From CAYVXE01 sp964455375 (GTDB lineage Bacteria > Zhuqueibacterota > Zhuqueibacteria > Oceanimicrobiales > Oceanimicrobiaceae): 31,796 bases of DNA. Location: the NCBI GenBank assembly GCA_964455375.1, contig CAYVXE010000043.1:1-31796 (forward strand), written 5' to 3'. Shown here piece after piece: positions 18,101 to 24,862 of this stretch. Position numbers and translations under genes: made by a program. The stretch's first letter is position 1; every line of letters begins with the position of its first letter. Below the pieces are notes generated by a model. It saw nothing but the letters and a program-made list of their open reading frames with translations. It did no database searches and had not been told where the DNA came from.

Positions 18101-18332
18101 TGGTTTACTACCCATGGCTATCGGCAACACATCGATGATTGGCATTCCTTACGCACCCATGGGACGTACTATAATCGGAGGTCTGCTGACATCCACATTT
18201 TTGTCACTCATCGCGGTACCGTGGGCGTACACCCTGTTTGACGATATGCGGGAATACTTTAAAAAGCTCACGGCAATTTATATTTTAAAACCACAAGGCA
18301 AGTCCAGCGAAGCGATTCATGCGGACGGTTAG
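15171..18332 (+). CDS. RND efflux permease, second subunit
   Basis: 1053 residues, standard RND length. TM1 (17-36) is followed by the first porter loop, TM2-TM6 (about 340-495, with SVGMVVDNSIVVLENI and Asp405), the second porter loop (about 555-865) and TM8-TM12 (with VGIVVNNAIVLIDLIN). It differs clearly from the neighbouring permease: it has no insertions, and its porter regions have their own sequence, including WSNDDDPIMWIAL and an HRQGGGGDD loop. One adaptor followed by two permeases recalls heteromeric pumps such as MdtABC, but the two may also work separately with the shared adaptor. No TolC-like channel gene follows; a terminator at 18361 closes the operon. Confidence 0.9.
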   Translation: MAKTKHSLLPRLSVNRPITVIMSLLAVMVVGYIAFSQISVDLMPAGFTPPFLGVWTPYANSNPQEVEEQIAQPIEEQIQTISGVRRVTSNSSSNGCWTFVQFAQGTDMDLAYAQLRDRMDRVKADLPDDIERLFVRKWSNDDDPIMWIALVQKEPIEDPYLIVEQNLQKPLERIDGIAKVEIDGADEKSVLLQINQDLVRSYKINLYEVIQSLRKDNFSISSGYVKEGGRKIFVRSYAKFTNLDEIKNLPIKGTNLRLKDIAEIKYDVPERRWFLNIDGRKAVTLGIYKESVANTVEICNKISTIFKNTYKKDPKLSGFRMEILFDQGEFIEDSVDNLQRTALWGGLFAFIVLYFFLRRFRMTLIVIVAIPLSLLITLTVMYFIGWTLNLITMMGLMISVGMVVDNSIVVLENIYRKRSLGEDNRESALSGASEVGLAVTLATLTTVVVFLPLILMNDDMGFRFYMIRIGLPVMVALIASLIVAMLFIPLAATKIISKRKVTEPKSILKSNQAYRKTLAWAISHRVEMFVILLLAMMSMQYAASHSKQTNDMEGNINDFRLIFDMPNNYTIEQASSLFKAVEDTIESKGQSYGVKTVMTRHRNNFGNIRVFLIPPKKKDWYEIAYETMIKSLGVDLHQIMSREAVIEDVKKRIPKYPGVEVRTSWHRQGGGGDDASMAITLYGDDTNTLVNLSKEVERRLRSIDEIISVETDRDKGSDEIHLEINREQAKKYGISPQAISGTVQYALRGFPLPKYQTEEKEIDVHIQLRKQDRRNLEQLKNMTFFSAGGTEVPLSALAKFTVKKGMGEIRREDGKTYLTVKANTTKDNMKALYRKVDQVMKGFTMPYGYTWTKGRNFMRMQQGNQSMAFAMILSITFVFLLMGFLFESFVLPLSVILSIPFSFLGAFWIMFLTGTPIDMMSQIGFVILVGIVVNNAIVLIDLINRLRQEGYNRTDAIVEAGKQRFRPILMTAFTTIGGLLPMAIGNTSMIGIPYAPMGRTIIGGLLTSTFLSLIAVPWAYTLFDDMREYFKKLTAIYILKPQGKSSEAIHADG

Positions 18333-18360
18333 TCGTTCATAAATAAATCCACTTTTTACA

Positions 18361-18392
18361 AAAAAGGCTGTCATTTGCAGACGGCCTTTTTT
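18361..18392 (+). terminator. rho-independent terminator of the RND operon
   Basis: AAAAAGGCTGTC (18361-18372), a 7-base loop, and GACGGCCTTTTTT (18380-18392) form a stem with one G-T pair, ending in a T run. It lies 29 bases after the second permease's stop codon. Confidence 0.9.
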
Positions 18393-18398
18393 GTTGCC

Positions 18399-18427
18399 TT
18401 GATTTTTCAAGATAAAATGCTTATTCT
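18399..18427 (+). promoter_or_regulatory. candidate sigma-70 promoter for the methyltransferase
   Basis: TTGATT (18399-18404) and TATTCT (18422-18427) are spaced by 17 bases, just after the terminator and about 60 bases before the ATG at 18487. Each hexamer matches the consensus only in part (4 of 6 for the -10). Confidence 0.35.
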
Positions 18428-18486
18428 AATTTTTATAAGAACAAAATCACTTCAAAATAAACAAATTATCATAAAATGGAATACGA

Positions 18487-19386
18487 ATGCCACAGCAAAA
18501 GAAACACAATGGCACGACTACCAGTTCTTTCGGGACTCCAGGTAGAATAAATCATGATTCGACCAAGTTTTATAAGAGTAATCTGTACAAGGGGATAAAA
18601 AAGGAGAGTAAGGGTACGTATGTTGAAAACGACATTCCTCCTGATTTTTTAAATAAAATATTTTGTAAATCCAGTGAAAAGATGGATGAGTTGCCGGATA
18701 ATAGCATCCATTTAATGATAACATCGCCACCGTATAATGCGACCAAAGAATATGACAACAATTTTACACTAAAGGAATACAGACAATTTCTTAAAAACGT
18801 TTGGAAAGAAACGTATAGAGTTTTAGTTCCCGGGGGACGCGTTTGTATAAATATCGCCAATCTCGGTCGTAAACCCTACATACCTCTGCACAGCTACATC
18901 ATAGAAGACATGCTCGATTTAGGGTATCTCATGCGGGGCGAAATAATTTGGAATAAGGCTGCGAGCGCAAGTCCTTCCACAGCATGGGGGAGTTGGCTCT
19001 CAGCGGCAAATCCGGTTTTACGAGACATTCACGAATATATACTCATTTTTTCCAAAAATTCTTTTTCACTCACCAGGGGTTCTAAAGAAAACACTATTCA
19101 AAAAGAAGACTTCTTAGAATGGACTAAAAGCGTTTGGACATTCCCGGCAATTTCTGCAAAAAGGGTTGGACATCCGGCTCCATTTCCCGAAGAACTTCCA
19201 CATCGGCTCATTCAACTTTACTCATTCAAAGAGACGATTATTTTGGACCCCTTTGTGGGAAGCGGTACGACTTGTTTGGCAGCCGCAAAAAATCAGCGCA
19301 ATTATATCGGTTATGACACTGACCCGAACTATGTAAAATTAGCAAATGACAGACTTTCTTGCATTAATAACCAACTCGCAATTTGA
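18487..19386 (+). CDS. site-specific DNA methyltransferase, SPPY type (likely N4-cytosine)
   Basis: 299 residues. The catalytic motif IV TSPPYN (79-84) precedes the AdoMet-binding motif I DPFVGSGTT (254-262), the beta-class order. SPPY, rather than DPPY, favours N4-cytosine methylation. The target-recognition part probably lies around 155-235 (KAASASPSTAWGSW to GHPAPFPEEL). No restriction endonuclease gene is adjacent on either side, so it looks like an orphan or a relic of a restriction-modification system. It comes just after a terminator and only 3 bases before the Nudix gene, implying joint transcription. The first 45 residues are polar and low in structure. Confidence 0.87.
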   Translation: MPQQKKHNGTTTSSFGTPGRINHDSTKFYKSNLYKGIKKESKGTYVENDIPPDFLNKIFCKSSEKMDELPDNSIHLMITSPPYNATKEYDNNFTLKEYRQFLKNVWKETYRVLVPGGRVCINIANLGRKPYIPLHSYIIEDMLDLGYLMRGEIIWNKAASASPSTAWGSWLSAANPVLRDIHEYILIFSKNSFSLTRGSKENTIQKEDFLEWTKSVWTFPAISAKRVGHPAPFPEELPHRLIQLYSFKETIILDPFVGSGTTCLAAAKNQRNYIGYDTDPNYVKLANDRLSCINNQLAI

Positions 19387-19389
19387 TAT

Positions 19390-19920
19390 ATGAAATTTTG
19401 CAGCCACTGTGGTCATAAATTAACTTTCGGAAACGTTCCCGACGATGAACATAAACGTTTTTACTGTAAAAATTGCGGCGCCATTCATTATCAAAATCCG
19501 AAAATGATTGTGGGCTGTTTGCCGGTCTGGGACGACAAAATTCTTCTTTGCAAACGCGCCATTGAACCGAAGAAAGGTCTCTGGACCTTACCTGCCGGTT
19601 TTTTGGAAAACGGCGAAAGGGCAGATGAAGGCGCTCTGCGGGAGACAGCAGAAGAAGCGAATGCAGAGGTCAAAATCATCCGGCTTTTTTCGGTTTACAG
19701 CCTACCAAATGTCGGCCAGGTTTATCTCATGTATTTAGTGAAGCTGTTGAATTTGAATTTCCATCCCGGCAAGGAAAGCACCCATGTTGAGCTTTTTGCA
19801 AAAGCGGATATCCCGTGGGACCAAATTGCCTTCAGTTCCATCCGCTTTACACTTGACAAATACCTGAACGATAAACCGCCAACAGAGGGTGAAACGTTTC
19901 TGGGGGCCTTACAGCGATAG
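19390..19920 (+). CDS. zinc-ribbon Nudix hydrolase (ADP-ribose/FAD pyrophosphatase-like)
   Basis: 176 residues: an N-terminal zinc ribbon (Cys4, Cys7, Cys26, Cys29) joined by HYQNPKMIVGCL to a Nudix fold. The Nudix box runs from Gly70 through Glu76 to RETAEE (84-89), but has Asn91 where the consensus has Gly. The pattern, including WTLPAGFLENGE and the tail IPWDQIAFSSI, closely recalls plant NUDT23-type FAD/ADP-ribose pyrophosphatases and their bacterial relatives. It should hydrolyse a nucleoside diphosphate linked to another moiety, with Mg2+. It starts 3 bases after the methyltransferase stop and is convergent with mutM. Confidence 0.88.
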   Translation: MKFCSHCGHKLTFGNVPDDEHKRFYCKNCGAIHYQNPKMIVGCLPVWDDKILLCKRAIEPKKGLWTLPAGFLENGERADEGALRETAEEANAEVKIIRLFSVYSLPNVGQVYLMYLVKLLNLNFHPGKESTHVELFAKADIPWDQIAFSSIRFTLDKYLNDKPPTEGETFLGALQR

Positions 19921-19953
19921 CGGATTTTAGAGTCCGGATTGAAAATTTGGCTT

Positions 19954-20787
19954 TTATGACTTTAATCGTTGGCACGTCGCACAGAAAAAACTACTCCTGC
20001 CTGCCTGAACAATGCGTTGTATCGTCTTTCCACAATTAGCGCAGGTCTCTCCGCTCCTGCCGTACACAGCTAATGAAAATTGAAAATAGCCCGTTTCACC
20101 GTTGCTGTTTACAAAATCATTTAACGTGGTGCCGCCTTCTTGAATTGCCTGAGTAAGCACCTCACGCAATTTCTCCAGCAATCGCTGCCAGTCAGTCTTC
20201 CCTAATTTATTCGATGGGGTTAAAGGATGAATCTTCGCATAAAATAACGCCTCGTTAGCATAAATATTTCCCACTCCCACAATAAAGCTTGCATCCATCA
20301 GCAAGTTTTTAATCGGTTTTGTGAATCGCTTTGCTTTTTGGAAAAGAACGTCATGGGTTACATGTGCATCCAGCGGTTCAAATCCAAGTCTCGCAAAACG
20401 CGGGTACCGGGTTAACGCCGCTGAGGAAACCACATCCACCATCCCGAAGCGTCGCGGATCACGGAAGCGCAGTTCAGATTGATCATCAAAATAAAAAATA
20501 ACGTGATCATGTTTTTGCAAAGGCCGGGCATCGGTGAGCAGTAAAAGCTGCCCGCTCATGCCCAGGTGAACAACAAGTGAACTTTCACTGGAAAGTTGAA
20601 TCAGCAAATATTTAGCCCGTCGCTCAACAGTTTTCACCACCTGATCGGTTACCATCCTGTTGACTTTTTCTACATCCACAGGCCAGCGCAGGCGATTTTC
20701 ACGAACATTTATTTCTATAATTCTTTTTCCCGGCAACGCTTTCAGTAACGCGCGGCGAATGGTTTCTACTTCAGGGAGTTCCGGCAT
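19954..20787 (-). CDS. mutM: formamidopyrimidine-DNA glycosylase (MutM/Fpg)
   Basis: 277 residues, the normal length. It starts MPELPEVET, so Pro2 (after Met removal) is the Schiff-base nucleophile and Glu3 the catalytic acid. Lys59 in RRAKYLL, HLGMSGQL, the helix-two-turn-helix segment with GVGNIYANEALF, and a C-terminal zinc finger (CANC..CATC with AGRSSFFC) complete the enzyme. It removes 8-oxoguanine and formamidopyrimidines from DNA and nicks the abasic site. The gene is transcribed away from the MATE gene and converges on the Nudix gene, leaving a 33-base gap. Confidence 0.97.
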   Translation of the reverse strand: MPELPEVETIRRALLKALPGKRIIEINVRENRLRWPVDVEKVNRMVTDQVVKTVERRAKYLLIQLSSESSLVVHLGMSGQLLLLTDARPLQKHDHVIFYFDDQSELRFRDPRRFGMVDVVSSAALTRYPRFARLGFEPLDAHVTHDVLFQKAKRFTKPIKNLLMDASFIVGVGNIYANEALFYAKIHPLTPSNKLGKTDWQRLLEKLREVLTQAIQEGGTTLNDFVNSNGETGYFQFSLAVYGRSGETCANCGKTIQRIVQAGRSSFFCATCQRLKS

Positions 20788-20809
20788 AAATCCACTTGTT
20801 TATCTGATT

Positions 20810-20839
20810 TTTACAACCTATATTTATTGCTAATATAAT
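20810..20839 (+). promoter_or_regulatory. candidate sigma-70 promoter for the MATE gene
   Basis: TTTACA (20810-20815) and TATAAT (20834-20839) are spaced by 18 bases in the divergent gap between mutM and the MATE gene. The -10 is perfect and the -35 has one mismatch. The TTG start codon lies 30 bases downstream. Confidence 0.6.
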
Positions 20840-20868
20840 GAATTCCGGTCACATTTGAAAAGACAAAC

Positions 20869-22173
20869 TTGAACAAACAGATCCTTCGTCTCGCCATCCC
20901 CAACATCATCAGTAATCTTTCCGTGCCTTTGCTAAGTTCAGTGGACACGGCACTCCTCGGTCATCTGGACAAGATAAGTTACCTCGGAGCCCTGGCAGTA
21001 GGCAGTATCATTTTTAATTTTGTCTACTGGGGATTCGGTTTTCTACGCATGGGTACCACAGGTCTAACCGCCCAGGCTTATGGTAATGAAAATCAACAGG
21101 AAGTCAAACTCATTCTAATCCGAACCCTGCTATTTGCACTTGCCGGAGGACTGCTTTTAATTCTAAGTCAGCAAATTATCGCAGTCGTCAGCTTTAAATT
21201 AATTGACGCGTCCTACGATGTACAAAAATACGGCCTGGAGTATTTTTACATTCGTATTTACGCAGCGCCGGCGACGCTGGCGCTTTATGCATTTCATGGC
21301 TGGTTCCTGGGCATGCAGAATGCAAAATACCCTTTAATTTTGACCGTCGTCGTAAACGTCATCAACATTTTTTTCGATTTTCTTTTCATCTACCGGTTTC
21401 ACATGACCGCAGACGGCGTCGCCCTCGGAACGGTCATCGCTCAATATGGCGGCTTGCTACTTGCCACTATCTTATTTCTTAAAAAATACACCACACTGGA
21501 TCTCCGGAAAAACAAAAGCCATATCTTCAACATAACCGCCGTGAAACGGCTGTTTAAAGTCAATTCGGATATCTTTATCAGAACACTTTGCCTAATCTTT
21601 GCTCTGAGTTATTTCACTGCCAAATCGGCCCAATGGGGAGATGAAATTTTAGCCGCCAACACCATCCTGATGCAGCTCATCATCATCCTCGCCTACGGCA
21701 TCGATGGCTTTGCTTTTTCGTCCGAAAGTCTGGTGGGAAAATATATCGGTGCGGCGGATAGATCTAACCTGAAAAAAACGATTCGGTTCTCTTTTTATTG
21801 GGGTATTGGCATGGGTGTGTGTATCTCTTTGATCTATTTTTTGTTCGGCACGCACATACTAAGAATTTTTACGGATCAGGAAAATGTGGTGCAACTCGCC
21901 ATGAACTATTTTTCCTGGGTCATCATCGCCCCGCTCATTAACGGTTTTTGTTTCATCTGGGATGGCGTTTTTATCGGTGCAACCGCCACAAAGGCCATGC
22001 GTAATTCAATGATTTTTTGCACATTTTTGATTTACCTTCCGGTCTATTTTGTATTTCATCAAGCCCTGGGAAATCATTCTTTATGGTTAGCTCTGACTGT
22101 TTTCATGATCATGCGCGGTGTCACGTTGACCATCTATTCCCGGAAATATATTTACCAGGCCATTCCCACTTAA
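20869..22173 (+). CDS. MATE family efflux transporter (DinF-like)
   Basis: 434 residues with twelve predicted hydrophobic segments and the MATE opening pattern ILRLAIPNIISNLSVPLL followed by VDTALLGHL. This favours the DinF branch, with Asp in TM1. The family expels cationic drugs or other solutes in exchange for Na+ or H+. The start is TTG at 20869; the protein begins exactly where family members do and no better ATG lies upstream. The RBS is poor. The gene is divergent from mutM and is followed by a long repeat-filled gap. Substrate unknown. Confidence 0.88.
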   Translation: MNKQILRLAIPNIISNLSVPLLSSVDTALLGHLDKISYLGALAVGSIIFNFVYWGFGFLRMGTTGLTAQAYGNENQQEVKLILIRTLLFALAGGLLLILSQQIIAVVSFKLIDASYDVQKYGLEYFYIRIYAAPATLALYAFHGWFLGMQNAKYPLILTVVVNVINIFFDFLFIYRFHMTADGVALGTVIAQYGGLLLATILFLKKYTTLDLRKNKSHIFNITAVKRLFKVNSDIFIRTLCLIFALSYFTAKSAQWGDEILAANTILMQLIIILAYGIDGFAFSSESLVGKYIGAADRSNLKKTIRFSFYWGIGMGVCISLIYFLFGTHILRIFTDQENVVQLAMNYFSWVIIAPLINGFCFIWDGVFIGATATKAMRNSMIFCTFLIYLPVYFVFHQALGNHSLWLALTVFMIMRGVTLTIYSRKYIYQAIPT

Positions 22174-22272
22174 CCGGCGTTATTCAAACGGTCAAGCGCC
22201 TGCCTATGCGTCCGCACACAGACGGGCCTTACTGACAAAAATGCAAACGTTTTTAAGAGCGTTACAAAAAAA

Positions 22273-22454
22273 GGCCACTGATTAACGCAGACTTATACGG
22301 ATAAAGTGAATAGAGAATGTGAAGAGAGTACGGAATATGTCCTCAGTCACAGCTTAATCGTGTTCAATATTTTAAGCTTTTCTTTTTAGAACGACTTCTA
22401 TGGAAGAGCCTTCACTTCAAAATACTTTGTTAGCGTCCGTGTTCAATCCGTGGC
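22273..22454. repeat. dispersed-type element with loose inverted ends
   Basis: The left end ggccactgattaacgcagac (22273-22292) and the reverse complement of gcgtccgtgttcaatccgtggc (22433-22454) are clearly related (GCCAC-GATT-AAC-C-GAC). Sequences of this style occur as multi-copy intergenic repeats in various genomes. Nothing coding is convincing between the ends. Only one copy is visible in this window, so repeat status is inferred. Confidence 0.35.
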
Positions 22455-22653
22455 TAATAATTTACGGCTTCGCCTTTCTTCGTGTTCCTGTTGCGGCAAC
22501 ATCGCAAAACATCAAAAACCAAATGTCCAAATCTCCAATTTCACATAAGTTTTTTTCTGTTATATTGGCATTTCATATCTTTACGTCCGTGCGGTGCCCT
22601 TGTGCGTCAACTTAAGCGCCCAGCTTGTTAGGATTGTCTAGAATGCCCCGACT

Positions 22654-22782
22654 TGTCATTCCGACCGCAGGGAGGAATCTGGGAAGGAACTTACCATAAT
22701 AATTTATAAAAACAATTACTTATGTTATGAACTGTCTTAGGCTCAGATTTCGAATCAGGCTTTCGCCTGATTCGAAATGACA
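22654..22782. repeat. 129-bp MITE-like element with terminal inverted repeats
   Basis: The ends TGTCATTCCGA (22654-22664) and TCGAAATGACA (22772-22782) are inverted repeats of 11 bases with one mismatch. Inside the right end lies a perfect 13-base hairpin, TTTCGAATCAGGC (22748-22760) with GCCTGATTCGAAA (22765-22777), loop TTTC. There is no transposase. The design resembles small non-autonomous palindromic elements found between genes. Confidence 0.5.
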
Positions 22783-22823
22783 ATCTTTTTTGACTTTTTG
22801 AACAGCCCCAACGCACTTGTCGT

Positions 22824-22900
22824 AGAAACTTTGTTTCGTCTATCCAATCGAAACAGAGTTTCTCTGAAACCTTGTTCCAAAATAGAAATTTTGGAACAAG
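22824..22900. repeat. two consecutive strong hairpins
   Basis: GAAACTTTGTTTCG (22824-22837) pairs with CGAAACAGAGTTTC (22848-22861) with one mismatch. CTTGTTCCAAAAT (22871-22883) pairs perfectly with ATTTTGGAACAAG (22888-22900) around a 4-base loop. They lie about 50 bases beyond the lnt stop codon and may cap its transcript, though no T run follows on the minus strand. Confidence 0.55.
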
Positions 22901-22947
22901 TATGTGGTTTTTTTTGCTCTGATATTACCATATTTTGAAAGAAATTT

Positions 22948-24552
22948 TTAAGTTGACGCCGACGGCGCGGCACCGGAGTTTTTAAACACTTTTTTTCGCA
23001 ACCAGAGCACGGCAACGATCAGCATTAAAAGATAAACCGGCCAATTCCCCCAAAAAGCGTAAAGTGTAACCGGAGGAGTTTCAGGAACATTCAGGGTGAA
23101 ATTGATATACTCTTGTGTGTACAGAGCCGTTTCCTTTGAAACGGTTCTACCGGCAGAATCGATAATCTGTGAGCTCCCGGTATTCAAGGCTCTTATGATT
23201 GGCTTCCGGTATTCCACAGCTCTGGGCCGTGCCATCTGCTTGTGCAGATACGAGGCACTGGATTTACCGAACCAGCCGTCATTTGTGATATTCACCATAA
23301 AATCCGCTTTCCTGAAATTAAACCCTGCGATAAATCCGGAAATAATGTCTTCATAACAAATCAACGGCAGCCAGTGAAAATTGTCTCCGAGGGAGAATAC
23401 TGGCTTTTCCGTGCCGCGGGTAAAATTTGAAATGGTATCGGGGAGCCATTTTTGCAGAAAAGGCAACGCATCTAAAAACGGAATATACTCGCCAAATGCA
23501 AGTAAGACGATTTTACGGTAGGTTCCGACAATTTTTCCCTGCGGGTTAAAATAAAATAGGGAATTATAATAGATAGGTTTGCCGGCAGAATTTCGCCCAT
23601 CCACTTCCGCCGACCCACATATAACGTACGTGTCATAATTTTTTGCCAGGTTAGCGATGGGTTGGCGAATCCTGTCATAACTTAAGATAGGAAAATGTAC
23701 AGATCCTTCCGGCCAGACCACTAACTTTGTTTTGCGTCCTGTCTGTTCAATAGCCTGTTTCGTCAAATTCAGAATCGATTTAAATTCCTGCACCCGTTGC
23801 CCAGTTGAAAGAATCGCACCGTAAAATTTTTCCATGGACGTATTCGACTGCACCACTGAAACCGTAATGGATTTTTTCCCGGGTCCGGGATGATTATTAT
23901 ATGTTTTCAGTGCCCAGGACCCGTAAATCAGTAAAAAGAGAACAAATGCAACCTGTGCAAAGAACAAATACTTTTTTACAGAAAATATCGTTTTATGATT
24001 TTTCCAAATCCACCATGGCACGTGCACTAAAAACAGCACCAAAAAGCTCAGACCAACAACGCCGAACAAATCTGCAAACTGATAGAAAACCGGCAGGGAA
24101 TCGAGATTTGCCCCCATGTACCAGGGGAAAACCTGCGGGTTAAGCTGCTCGGACACGGCAAACAACACGGCGATAATAAAAGGATTTGTTTTTTCCCCGA
24201 AAATACGTTCGAGATACGCCCAAAGTACAAAATTCAAATTATTGAAGATGCTAAAAAATACCACGAGCCCAAGGGCAGCCCAGACCGGCAGTCCACCATA
24301 ATCCCTGGCAACAATACCAACCCAGTTAAAGCCGCCGAGATTAGTTACCATTGCCATAAGCCAGTATGCCAGGAGTTTTTGTTTCAATGGCAAAGCCCTC
24401 ATGCCGGCCAACAAAAATGGCAAAAGAAACAACACGGGAAACAGGTTAAACCGCTCGAATGTTAAAAATATAACGATACCGGCAGCAATTGGAGCAAGAT
24501 AAAGTTGATATTTTTCAGAAGTTAGAAAGGGAGTCAATTTCTGCATTTTCAT
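22948..24552 (-). CDS. lnt: apolipoprotein N-acyltransferase
   Basis: 534 residues. The N-terminal half has about six membrane segments (20-210), followed by a nitrilase-like periplasmic domain and a last membrane segment (about 500-522). The catalytic triad is readable: Glu282 in VWPEGSVHF, Lys347 in YRKIVLLAFGEYIP and Cys399 in LICYED. The enzyme transfers an acyl chain to the N-terminal cysteine of lipoproteins, the last step of their maturation. This agrees with the several lipoproteins in the window and with a Gram-negative envelope. The ATG at 24552 is used; a TTG lies one codon upstream. The final residues (KNSGAAPSAST) extend past the usual end. Confidence 0.95.
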   Translation of the reverse strand: MKMQKLTPFLTSEKYQLYLAPIAAGIVIFLTFERFNLFPVLFLLPFLLAGMRALPLKQKLLAYWLMAMVTNLGGFNWVGIVARDYGGLPVWAALGLVVFFSIFNNLNFVLWAYLERIFGEKTNPFIIAVLFAVSEQLNPQVFPWYMGANLDSLPVFYQFADLFGVVGLSFLVLFLVHVPWWIWKNHKTIFSVKKYLFFAQVAFVLFLLIYGSWALKTYNNHPGPGKKSITVSVVQSNTSMEKFYGAILSTGQRVQEFKSILNLTKQAIEQTGRKTKLVVWPEGSVHFPILSYDRIRQPIANLAKNYDTYVICGSAEVDGRNSAGKPIYYNSLFYFNPQGKIVGTYRKIVLLAFGEYIPFLDALPFLQKWLPDTISNFTRGTEKPVFSLGDNFHWLPLICYEDIISGFIAGFNFRKADFMVNITNDGWFGKSSASYLHKQMARPRAVEYRKPIIRALNTGSSQIIDSAGRTVSKETALYTQEYINFTLNVPETPPVTLYAFWGNWPVYLLMLIVAVLWLRKKVFKNSGAAPSAST

Positions 24553-24685
24553 CAAATGTTGTTATATTTCTCTTTAGTGATATGAAAATAGGATTTATTA
24601 CCTGATAAGCAAGAATTTTCGCACCAACATCAAGAAAATTAATCCTTTGACCAAATGCAAATAAACAGAAATCGCAAGAAATATC

Positions 24686-24714
24686 TTGACAATTATAGAA
24701 TATTTTCTTATACT
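24686..24714 (+). promoter_or_regulatory. strong sigma-70 promoter for the NtrC-type regulator
   Basis: TTGACA (24686-24691), 17 bases, TATACT (24709-24714): a perfect -35, a near-perfect -10 and ideal spacing. It lies in the 310-base gap between lnt and the regulator gene, leaving a leader of about 140 bases that contains the palindrome at 24812-24829. Nothing else is recognised in the gap. Confidence 0.7.
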
Positions 24715-24811
24715 TTTCTTACTATAAAAGAAACATCGTTAATTGCTGGTTTAGCGATTATGATAATGATGTTTAGTGATCGTCTCCCTCCCAGAAACCA
24801 CGCAATATTTC

Positions 24812-24829
24812 AAATCCTATATAGGATTT
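24812..24829. promoter_or_regulatory. 18-bp perfect palindrome in the regulator's leader
   Basis: AAATCCTATATAGGATTT is a perfect palindrome without a loop. It lies about 100 bases downstream of the promoter's -10 and 33 bases before the start codon at 24863. Its form suits a dimeric DNA-binding protein, possibly the regulator itself. Confidence 0.45.
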
Positions 24830-24862
24830 TGTACACAGACGTGTTTAATCAACCAACACGAG

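Noticed and set aside
18487..19386. Complete restriction-modification system
   Set aside because: Neighbouring genes are a Nudix hydrolase and an RND permease; no endonuclease-like gene is present.
22400..22615. 71-residue open frame between the MATE gene and lnt
   Set aside because: It runs through repeat-like non-coding sequence, lacks an RBS and has no protein-like pattern.
22583..22630. TCAACTTAAGCGCCCAGCTT followed by GTTAGG, recalling an attC right arm
   Set aside because: GTTAGGA fails the GTTRRRY core and no left half with complementary arms is visible upstream.
24776..24862. GTG-initiated extension of the NtrC-type regulator
   Set aside because: It would place the palindrome inside the coding region and add 29 residues before the normal receiver start.
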